The position numbers and the translations under genes are program-made. From PVC group bacterium (GTDB taxonomy: Bacteria > Verrucomicrobiota > Kiritimatiellia > UBA8416 > PXDI01), in the NCBI GenBank assembly GCA_003565095.1, contig PXDI01000154.1, positions 1 to 28,794 of the forward strand: DNA of 28,794 nucleotides. The letters run 5' to 3'. Below the pieces are notes generated by a model, which was not told where the DNA came from, did not search any database, and saw nothing but the letters and a program-made list of their open reading frames with translations. Shown piece after piece: positions 22,244-28,794 of this stretch. Position 1 is the first letter of the stretch. Each line of letters opens with the position of its first letter.

Positions 22244-24661
22244 ATGAAGCTGGACTTATTACTTTATGCTATGAGTTTCTTAACAAAAGTTTTTTCATCT
22301 TACCAACGAAGAATTGAAGTGCTGATCTGGTTTACGGTAATTGTTGCGGTTTTACTGCCGCTTAACCGAATTTGTGCGGGGGATTTTCCGTTACAGAATT
22401 TTGCGGTTATCGAACATGTCAATCTGTCCGGCGAGTGGCGGTTTATGCGTGACGGCGCTGATCGCGGCATTGATGAAAGCTGGTATGAGGCAGGTGCAAA
22501 GCGTGATGACTGGCGGGCGGTTGCCGTACCGGGCATCTGGGACAATGCGCCCGGCAGCGTCGGCATGCCGGTCTATGATGGAATCGGCTGGTTTGCGGTA
22601 ACCGCCACAGTTCCTGAAGACTGGGATGAGAACACGGCGTTGGTGATGCTGGGCGCGATGCATGTAACCGATGTGTGGATTGACGGCAATTGGCAAGGGG
22701 TTCACCGTGGCGGTTATACGCCGTTTATTTTTGATATCACCGACAATGTAATCCCCGGCAAAACGGTAGAGCTTACCTTTCGCATTGATAATACTCTAGA
22801 TAACACGACGGTTCCGTCCCGCGGGCTGGGCTGGCAGAATTACGGCGGGCTTTACCGGGAGGTATATCTTGTGCATCTGCCGCGGGTGAGAATAGCGTTT
22901 CCGGCCGTAGAAACGGTTGTCACCCCTGAACAAAATGTCCGTCTGCATTTTACGGGAACGCTGCGCAACCTTTCCGGTGAAGATTTCAGCGGGGAGGTTC
23001 ACGCTGAGCTGCGGGCGGATGACCGTGTTATAACCGAAACTGCATTGGAAACCGCCGTGGCGGCGCGGGCCGCGGGGCGGATTGCGTTTGAAATGGAAGT
23101 TGAAACGCCGCGTTTGTGGAGTCCGGATGATCCCTATCTGCATGAGTTGGTGATCAGTTGGCGGTCCGTCGGTTCCGGTCATCAGCCTGCGCCGGCGAAA
23201 AGAAACATGACACTGCGCATTGGTCTGCGTCAGATCAAGATCAGTGGCGGCCGTTTTATTTTAAATAACGAACCGTTATGGTTGCAGGGATTCGGTCAGC
23301 ATGAAGATGCGCCGGATTACGGCCCCTGTCTGCCGCCGGAGATGCTGCGCCGTGATCTGGAACAGATGCGGCAGTTTGGCGCGAATGCCGTGCGCGCCGG
23401 GCATTATCCTTTTCACCCGCGTTTTTACAATTATTGCGATGAACTCGGACTGTTGGTATTTACGGAGATTCCCGTCTGGCAGGTTGGTGCAAGAGTGGTA
23501 AATTCAGCCGATGCCTGGAGGCAATGGCTGGAACCGCAGCTTTCGGCGATGATTCACACCTACCGTAATCATGCTTGCATTTTTGCGTGGGGGATTTCGA
23601 ATGAAACCCGCGGTGGGGTTGATGAATATTTCCGGCGCGCAACGGAACATGTGCGTGGAATTGATGCCACGCGACCGGTGACCGCGGTTATTGATTCCAC
23701 CCGTGATTTATCCTCCGATGCGCTTTTTGATTTTTCCGCCCGTAACCTGCATTACGGCTGGTATCATTCGCGTGAAGTATATGAATTGCGCACTCAGCTT
23801 GAACGGGTGCTTGAAGCCGCGGAGGGGCGTCCGCTCTGGGTTGCCGAAACCGGCGGCCACGCGCGGCGCGGCAATCTTTCGGGCGGATATGGTGATCACT
23901 CGCGAGGATCAGAAACTTATCTGGACCGTCTGTTGCGTTTTTCTTTCCAATATAACGCCGTTCATTCTGTTCAGGTGGCTGGGGTAAGTGTCTGGACATG
24001 GTCTGATTTTTCCCGCAGAAACCGTACTGAAGCACACGGCATCCTTGACGGACGGCGAGATCCTAAACTGCCCGCCTACAGTGTGCGGAATCTGTTTGAA
24101 GGGGATTTGCGTGCATTCATCATTGAAGAACAAAACCTATGTGCCGGCGGTGATGTCTGGAAAGCCGGATTGCACCTTTTCAATCCGTATGAGAACAGCG
24201 GCGCGCTTCTACATGCGCGTTGGATTATTCGACATGGGGAGGCGGTGCTGGCGGAAGAGCGTATCTCATTCAGTGCCACCGGCGTTCGCGGCGAGCCGAT
24301 CGGCGATGTTGAATGGAAGGTGCCGGAGAACGCCGAGGAAGGCTTGTATGAATTCTGGATTGAGCTGACCGATGCGGATGGTAACCGGCTGCATACCAAC
24401 AGTGCTTATTTCGATGTCGGGCAGCCGTCGCGTCCGGGGATGCTGGCCGCAAGAATGACGGATGACAGAGTTTTCGCCGGCAGCGTCTGGCTGGAGCAAT
24501 CGGGTATACGGATCCCTGTCTACCGCTTTCCCGGTCTGCTGCTGCCGCTGCCGGAGGGCCGGCGGCAAATGATTTTCCGTAACAGCCGGGGACAAACATT
24601 TGAAACCTCTGTCGAAATTAATGCCGGACGTGTTACAACTTTGGATTTAGCTTTTGAGTGA
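22244..24661 (+). CDS. Secreted glycoside hydrolase family 2 protein (beta-galactosidase/glucuronidase-like)
   Basis: The 805-residue protein has an N-terminal hydrophobic segment (VLIWFTVIVAVLLPLNRICAG) that looks like a signal peptide with a long basic n-region. The GH2 order follows: sugar-binding jelly-roll (NLSGEWRF, then GIGWFAVTATVP and GGYTPFIFDIT), an immunoglobulin-like domain, and a TIM barrel starting near WLQGFGQHEDAPDYG. The acid/base Glu454 is in WGISNE and the nucleophile Glu535 is in WVAETGG. A ~150-residue C-terminal part adds beta domains. GH2 enzymes release beta-linked galactose, mannose or glucuronate; the exact specificity is not readable. The start may be ATG 22244 or ATG 22271; neither has a clear ribosome binding site. 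The two genes downstream are membrane glycosyltransferases, suggesting an envelope-glycan locus or simple co-transcription. Confidence 0.88.
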   Translation: MKLDLLLYAMSFLTKVFSSYQRRIEVLIWFTVIVAVLLPLNRICAGDFPLQNFAVIEHVNLSGEWRFMRDGADRGIDESWYEAGAKRDDWRAVAVPGIWDNAPGSVGMPVYDGIGWFAVTATVPEDWDENTALVMLGAMHVTDVWIDGNWQGVHRGGYTPFIFDITDNVIPGKTVELTFRIDNTLDNTTVPSRGLGWQNYGGLYREVYLVHLPRVRIAFPAVETVVTPEQNVRLHFTGTLRNLSGEDFSGEVHAELRADDRVITETALETAVAARAAGRIAFEMEVETPRLWSPDDPYLHELVISWRSVGSGHQPAPAKRNMTLRIGLRQIKISGGRFILNNEPLWLQGFGQHEDAPDYGPCLPPEMLRRDLEQMRQFGANAVRAGHYPFHPRFYNYCDELGLLVFTEIPVWQVGARVVNSADAWRQWLEPQLSAMIHTYRNHACIFAWGISNETRGGVDEYFRRATEHVRGIDATRPVTAVIDSTRDLSSDALFDFSARNLHYGWYHSREVYELRTQLERVLEAAEGRPLWVAETGGHARRGNLSGGYGDHSRGSETYLDRLLRFSFQYNAVHSVQVAGVSVWTWSDFSRRNRTEAHGILDGRRDPKLPAYSVRNLFEGDLRAFIIEEQNLCAGGDVWKAGLHLFNPYENSGALLHARWIIRHGEAVLAEERISFSATGVRGEPIGDVEWKVPENAEEGLYEFWIELTDADGNRLHTNSAYFDVGQPSRPGMLAARMTDDRVFAGSVWLEQSGIRIPVYRFPGLLLPLPEGRRQMIFRNSRGQTFETSVEINAGRVTTLDLAFE

Positions 24662-24677
24662 GATGATGGATCATTGA

Positions 24678-26261
24678 ATGAAAAGACAGCGAATATATCG
24701 TTGGTGGCCGTTATTGCTGATGCTGGCATGGGGTGCCTTTGTTTTTGTGCATCCATTTGATGATGATGAATTCCAGCATGCCAATTTTGCCTGGCTGATT
24801 TCTGAAGGGCAGCGGCCGTTTGTTGATTTTTTTGAGCATCATTTTCCGGCCTGGCATGCCGTCACCGCCCCGCTGTTTTGGGTGGGAGCGGCGCCATGGC
24901 TGCTTTTTGTTGTGCGTCTTTTGAATGCCGGCTGCGGCTTGGCGGTACTGTATGTGATTGTTCGCACAGCACGACGTCTTGGTGCCGGGAAGGCTGCCGC
25001 GGCCATGGCGGCAGTATTGCTGGCGGCGGTGCCGATGTTTTTGTTCAAGATGAGTGAAGTCCGCCCTGAACCGCCGGCGGTATTGTTGTTGTCGTTGGCA
25101 ACCTGGTGGATGCTGGAGCCGGAAGCGTTCCGGTTGCGGATTCCGCGTGAATTTGCGGCGGGGTTTGCGATAGGGCTGGCTGTGTTGTTTTCGTTTAAAT
25201 ATATTTTCCCCGCGGCGGGTGTTGCCGCGGCCTGGATTGTTTTGAACAGAGGCAAAGGGCTGCCGCGCTTTATGGCCGGTGGTCTGCTGCCGCCGCTGCT
25301 GATGTTTGCAGTCATGGCGGGCATGGGCATTTTTGTTCCGGCAATCGAGGCTGTCGTTCTACTGGCACTTGACTGGCGGTACCGTTTTTCCCCGTCCGGC
25401 TATCTGTTGGAGGCTTTTGAAACGGCGGGCCTGCTGTTGGCGCTTGGGATAACGGGGATTACGGTATTGGTAGGCGGCAGTGCGGAGAAGCTCAGGCGTG
25501 AGGGTGCGGCGTTGACGCTGATATCTGGCGGTGCGTTGGCAGGCATACTGCTGGTGCCGGTGCCGCACCGTCAGACATTTCTGCCGATGTTCCCGCCGCT
25601 GGCTGTTGCGGCGGCTGTGTTGCTGCAGCGTTTTGCTGAAGCATTCAGTAACCGGAAACATGCGGTTGCGGCCGGAGTCATGTTGCTGGCGGGCGGTTTG
25701 CTGCCGGCGGCGGATGCACTTACGCGTAATCTGGAGCATTCCCCGCGAGAGGATCTGGCATTGATTCGCCGGGTCGAGGCCATTGCCCCCGGGGCGGTCT
25801 TTGATGGACGCCGGCTGCTTTTCTACCGTCCGCATATCGGCCGTCATGCCTGTATGCACGACGAGATATTGGCGATGATTGATCATGACAAGTATGCCAA
25901 TGAAGTCACCTCCGGCCTGATTGCGGCATCTTTTCCGCCGGTAATTTATGATTACCGCGTAAAAAACATGCCGCCGGCAATCTTGCATTTTATTGATGAA
26001 CATTATGTTCCTTTAGACGACAGCGGCATTTATGTTCCCGGGATCCGTCTTGACCGGGCTGCTTTTGCCGGCGGGGAAGTCTTGGTCACGTTGCCGGTTA
26101 GTGGAGTTTACCGTATCGATTGGCGCGGGGGCGGTGTTTATCTTAATGATAAGCCGGTTGAGCAGGGAGAATTTATCAAACTGACCGGCGGAGAGCACGC
26201 AGTCCGGGCGGTTGGCTTTGTCGACCGCTTCGGAATAACCCTGATGGAGTATCTGCCGTGA
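24678..26261 (+). CDS. Polytopic GT-C type glycosyltransferase (PMT/GT39-like)
   Basis: The 527-residue protein has a hydrophobic first helix (WWPLLLMLAWGAFVFV) followed at once by HPFDDDEFQH (25-34), the acidic first loop typical of GT-C enzymes that use polyprenyl-phosphate sugars, where one Asp is catalytic. About ten further membrane segments follow up to ~residue 360, and then a soluble ~170-residue C-terminal domain with beta-type segments. Such proteins attach sugars to proteins, lipid A or cell-surface polymers on the periplasmic side. It starts 16 bases after the GH2 stop and overlaps the next GT-C gene through GTGA (26258-26261). The acceptor and sugar are unknown. Confidence 0.8.
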   Translation: MKRQRIYRWWPLLLMLAWGAFVFVHPFDDDEFQHANFAWLISEGQRPFVDFFEHHFPAWHAVTAPLFWVGAAPWLLFVVRLLNAGCGLAVLYVIVRTARRLGAGKAAAAMAAVLLAAVPMFLFKMSEVRPEPPAVLLLSLATWWMLEPEAFRLRIPREFAAGFAIGLAVLFSFKYIFPAAGVAAAWIVLNRGKGLPRFMAGGLLPPLLMFAVMAGMGIFVPAIEAVVLLALDWRYRFSPSGYLLEAFETAGLLLALGITGITVLVGGSAEKLRREGAALTLISGGALAGILLVPVPHRQTFLPMFPPLAVAAAVLLQRFAEAFSNRKHAVAAGVMLLAGGLLPAADALTRNLEHSPREDLALIRRVEAIAPGAVFDGRRLLFYRPHIGRHACMHDEILAMIDHDKYANEVTSGLIAASFPPVIYDYRVKNMPPAILHFIDEHYVPLDDSGIYVPGIRLDRAAFAGGEVLVTLPVSGVYRIDWRGGGVYLNDKPVEQGEFIKLTGGEHAVRAVGFVDRFGITLMEYLP

Positions 26262-27724
26262 ATGCGCAACAACAAACAGGACAGGAGTCATCGTTTATAA
26301 ATATGGCTTTTTTCGCTGTTATCGCCGCGGGCTTGCTGCTGTTTGCGGTCTATCACGTCGCGGTTACCATGTTTTTTCCCTATCCGTTGACATACACCGA
26401 AGGGGTTGTGGCGGCCGGCATTGAACGTTATGTGGCGGCCGCGGAAACACTCTATCCTCCGATTAGTGAACATCCGCCTTGGCTGCATACTCCTTATCCG
26501 CCGCTGTTTTATCTGCTGAGCAGTCTAGTGAACCGGGGCGGTGTGCCGCCATTGCAAGCCGGGCGTCTGGTGTCGTTGGCGGCATTTCTGGCGGCAGCAA
26601 CTGCTTTGGCACTGCTGGCACAGCAGCATGGCGTAAAGCGGCAATATGCGCTGCTGGCAACGTTGTTATTCATCTGTTCGCCGATAGTGCTGCGGCTGAG
26701 TGCTGTCGCGCAGGTTGACATGACCGGATTGGCGCTGGCGCTCTGGGCACTGCTGGTGTTCCGGCGCGGCGGGCTTGTATCGGTCTGCATGGCGGGTATT
26801 TTGTGTGCCGGTGCAATGCTTGCCAAACCGCTGTTTATTGCCGCTCCGTTGGCCTGCTTTATTTCCGCCTGCCTCTCCGGTAAGCGTGTTGCGGCGGTGT
26901 TTTCTGTTGCACTCGCGGCAGGGGTTGTGGCGATTCTTGGCGTGACCGGTATTTTTCGTAATCCGATCGGTTTCCTGTTCCATCTGGTTTACTTCAACCG
27001 TCTGCCGCTGAGTGCCGTCGCGGCGTTTGAAATCAGCGCAAGAGTCATAGCAAGACACATTCTGCCGGCCGTTTGTTTTATGCTGTTTGCAAGCACCCCG
27101 GTGTCCGGGACCGGCTTACTGCGCAAAGCCGGATTGGCGGCCTTGATTGCTCTGCCGCTTACCGCTAAAACCGGTGCGGACGGACATTATCTGCTGGAGC
27201 TGATTGCCTTGGCTTCGTTCAGTACCGCAGTGGTGTTGTCCCGCATTAAGCGGCCATTCTCAAACATAGCGGCATGGTGTTTGACCGTCCAGTTGCTGCT
27301 GTTTATTCCATTGAATCCGGCACCGGTCTTTACCCGCACGTATGGGCAGGAGCTGATCGAGGCCGGCAGTGCCGCGTTGACTCCGCGTGCTGCCGACCGT
27401 GAGGTCGGTGATGCTGTCAGTGCTGTTATCAAGGGTACGGACGGACCTGTATTATGCCAGGATATCGGCTATCTGGTAACTGCCGGAAAGCCGATAACAT
27501 TGCAACCTTATCAATTTGCCCGGCAGCAGTGCACCGGAAGATGGAATGATGCGCAACTGGTTGAGCTGCTGGCGACGGGGTATTTTGAGCTGATCATCAT
27601 TAAGTTTGATGCTTTTGCCGGGGACGAATCAGAATACTTCAGTCCGGCGGCTATCAGGGCGATGCGTGAAAATTACAGCCTGCTGCGCCATATCGGTCCA
27701 TACTATTTACTGGAAAGGGAGTAA
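26258..27724 (+). CDS. Second polytopic GT-C type glycosyltransferase
   Basis: The 488-residue protein begins with GTG, which overlaps the stop of the preceding gene (GTGA), so it is probably translationally coupled. After the first membrane helix (MAFFAVIAAGLLLFAVYHVA) comes the loop FPYPLTYTEGVVAAG, with a Glu where GT-C enzymes carry their acidic catalytic residue, and then HTPYPPLFYLLSSL. Around nine more hydrophobic segments are present, and a C-terminal soluble part of ~120 residues (QELIEAGSAALTPRAADREV onward). It looks like a sister of the upstream gene, though the two are not close copies. A pair like this may act one after the other on a surface glycan. Function is inferred from fold type only. 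Confidence 0.78.
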   Translation: MNAQQQTGQESSFINMAFFAVIAAGLLLFAVYHVAVTMFFPYPLTYTEGVVAAGIERYVAAAETLYPPISEHPPWLHTPYPPLFYLLSSLVNRGGVPPLQAGRLVSLAAFLAAATALALLAQQHGVKRQYALLATLLFICSPIVLRLSAVAQVDMTGLALALWALLVFRRGGLVSVCMAGILCAGAMLAKPLFIAAPLACFISACLSGKRVAAVFSVALAAGVVAILGVTGIFRNPIGFLFHLVYFNRLPLSAVAAFEISARVIARHILPAVCFMLFASTPVSGTGLLRKAGLAALIALPLTAKTGADGHYLLELIALASFSTAVVLSRIKRPFSNIAAWCLTVQLLLFIPLNPAPVFTRTYGQELIEAGSAALTPRAADREVGDAVSAVIKGTDGPVLCQDIGYLVTAGKPITLQPYQFARQQCTGRWNDAQLVELLATGYFELIIIKFDAFAGDESEYFSPAAIRAMRENYSLLRHIGPYYLLERE

Positions 27725-27742
27725 GCGTAGAGAGCTTAGTGC

Positions 27743-28435
27743 TTAGCCGGAACTATTCACCAGCAGGGGTAAGGAGTCGCGCCAGATACCGAGCAATGTA
27801 TTGATCCGGCAACCGCTGGCGCGGCCGGTTAGTCTGGGGTGGTGCTGTACCGGCAGTTCAGCTATCCGAAAGCCGCGGATAGATGGTTGGCAGAATATCT
27901 CGAGATAGATGGCCCCTCCGGATGACTTCAACGATAAAGATTCGATCACTTCGCGTCTGAAAACCTTCATTCCGCAATTTAAATCTTTCAAGCGGGTACG
28001 GTAGAGGGTACGCGCCAGCCGGCTTCCGCAGCGTCCAAGCATGCGCCGTAATACAGAATCAGCGCGGGGGTGCCTGACTCCGGCGGCGATGTCGGCATCA
28101 GGAAGCAGGGAGAAGAGTTTTGCCAGATCCCCGGCGTCAAACTGTCCGTCACTGTCCATGATTGCGACAGCATCACAATACTTAACTGCCGCCAGCCCGG
28201 TGCGGATAGCTGAGCCATATCCACGGTGATGAGCGCATCTGATCAGCCGCAGCGCGTCCCATTCGGCCGCCATTTGCTTAATAATGTCGCCGCTGCCGTC
28301 ATTGCTGCCGTCATCAACCGCCACCACCTGTATGTCATATTGTTGTAAAGGGCACAGCGCATCGCGCAGATTGTACAGAACGCTCCGCAGGCATCCGGCT
28401 TCATTATACACCGGTAAAATAACGGCTGTTTTCAT
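27743..28435 (-). CDS. GT2-family glycosyltransferase, DPM1/dolichol-phosphate mannosyltransferase-like
   Basis: The 230-residue protein is a GT-A fold GT2 enzyme. It opens with AVILPVYNEAGCLRSVL, has VVAVDDGSNDGSGDII with the nucleotide-binding Asp pair, HHRGYGSAIRTGL, and the DxD-type metal motif AIMDSDGQFDAGDLAKL. The next section (LKDLNCGMKVFRREV) is typical of DPM1-like transferases that charge polyprenyl phosphate. There is no C-terminal membrane anchor. It is a plausible supplier of polyprenyl-phosphate sugar to the two GT-C enzymes upstream on the other strand, with which it is convergent (18 bases between stops). That link is inference. The ATG at 28435 lacks an SD sequence. Confidence 0.88.
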   Translation of the reverse strand: MKTAVILPVYNEAGCLRSVLYNLRDALCPLQQYDIQVVAVDDGSNDGSGDIIKQMAAEWDALRLIRCAHHRGYGSAIRTGLAAVKYCDAVAIMDSDGQFDAGDLAKLFSLLPDADIAAGVRHPRADSVLRRMLGRCGSRLARTLYRTRLKDLNCGMKVFRREVIESLSLKSSGGAIYLEIFCQPSIRGFRIAELPVQHHPRLTGRASGCRINTLLGIWRDSLPLLVNSSG

Positions 28436-28628
28436 ACAAAGATGCTATTAACGTACAACAATGAATGCAGGATACCGGTCAGGGCGTCAAGGGAATTGTG
28501 GAATATTCAATCGATGCGGGCGCATCTGCGAATTGGTGCATACTTCATACTGTTTTTGTATTAGAAGTGATATCTTCGGAAAATGAGTTGGTACATTGTT
28601 CAGTACAGCAACGACATACAGGAGAAAA

Positions 28629-28730
28629 ATGGTCCCACGGATGGGAAGCCCGTCCGTGGGTTATCATTCCCCATCCCCCATCGGCGATAACGTGCTCTCC
28701 GCACATGGGTCAAGAGATCCGAGTGTAAGA
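28629..28730 (+). CDS. Candidate 33-residue small ORF
   Basis: AGGAG (28620-28624) lies four bases before an ATG at 28629, and the frame runs 33 codons to TAA. The peptide (MVPRMGSPSVGYHSPSPIG, then DNVLSAHMGQEIRV) resembles nothing I know and overlaps the hairpin. It could easily be chance. Confidence 0.2.
28634..28660. terminator. GC-rich hairpin, possible terminator-like structure
   Basis: CCCACGGA (28634-28641) pairs with TCCGTGGG (28653-28660) around an 11-base loop. The following bases (TTATCATT) are only partly T-rich, so this is a weak intrinsic terminator or a repeat palindrome. Confidence 0.3.
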
Positions 28731-28794
28731 GTACGTGTACGAGTAAGGGGCTTCCGGCCCGCATGGTCCTACCGTACTCCTACACATACTCGTA
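28729..28794. repeat. Hexamer arrays in inverted orientation (GAGTAC type)
   Basis: Units GAGTAC, GTGTAC and GAGTAA (28729-28746) are followed after ~27 bases by their approximate inverse (28774-28794, units TCCTAC and ACATAC, ending TCGTA). The array is cut by the window edge. Confidence 0.55.

Larger units (their letters stand above)
28436..28794. other. Repeat-bearing tail of the window
   Basis: No well-supported gene is seen. A GC-rich hairpin lies at 28634-28660 and hexamer arrays lie at 28729-28794. A candidate 33-codon reading frame with an SD-like AGGAG is listed separately. The open frame 28465-28728 has no family resemblance. Confidence 0.5.

Noticed and set aside
22195..22317. Small 40-codon frame overlapping the start of the GH2 gene
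   Set aside because: It has no ribosome binding site, spans the palindrome and overlaps the GH2 signal peptide in another frame.
28465..28728. 87-codon frame in the terminal spacer
   Set aside because: No family resemblance and it runs through a hairpin and repeats.

Overview
The window looks like a piece of an anaerobic, saccharolytic bacterium of the PVC group, possibly Kiritimatiellota or a relative. This rests on gene content: a secretin-type STN protein of the style common in PVC bacteria, a Gfo/Idh dehydrogenase, a GH2 glycosidase, a polygalacturonase remnant, flavin/Fe-S electron-transfer genes, and intergenic spacers carrying many short tandem repeats. The taxonomic guess is an inference. 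No rRNA, tRNA, CRISPR array, prophage or intact transposase was seen.

Left part (1-7776, + strand). The 3' end of an unrecognised gene is followed by a 387-base spacer with a good promoter candidate. Then come four tightly packed genes that appear to encode one flavin/Fe-S complex: a NuoE-like [2Fe-2S] subunit with a Cys-pair tail, a large fusion of a NuoF-like NADH subunit with a GltD/NfnL-like FAD-NAD(P) subunit, a NuoG-like Fe-S adaptor, and a glutamate-synthase-like FMN protein. The last has lost the usual [3Fe-4S] cysteines and gained an N-terminal four-Cys motif. No glutaminase domain is present. The first three resemble HydBC/Sporomusa-type Nfn electron-bifurcating modules; adding the FMN protein makes this the most interesting locus here.

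Middle part (7786-16723). A minus-strand gene encodes a degenerate KaiC/RecA-like domain joined to a PEP-synthase-type ATP-grasp domain. Upstream of it is an outer-membrane beta-barrel protein with a CsgG/LpoB-like N-terminal region. Next is a deletion scar that joins the first 41 codons of a GH28 polygalacturonase to the last part of a LacI-family regulator, followed by an intact Gfo/Idh/MocA dehydrogenase. A 558-base spacer holds heptamer repeats and a 195-base inverted-repeat element flanked by GGGACAGACAA motifs. A secreted STN-domain protein and a hipBA toxin-antitoxin operon with two matching operator-like sites follow.

Right part (16720-28794). An SrkA/YihE-type kinase ends on the same CTAG as hipA. 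An ABC-F (Uup-like) ATPase and a U32/TrhP-like tRNA hydroxylation protein are separated by heptamer arrays. Then come an SDR oxidoreductase and a likely operon of a secreted GH2 glycosidase with two polytopic GT-C type glycosyltransferases. A convergent GT2 (DPM1-like) glycosyltransferase and a repeat-bearing tail close the window.

A recurring feature is 7-base tandem arrays of different sequence in at least six spacer positions, some touching a stop codon or a start codon.
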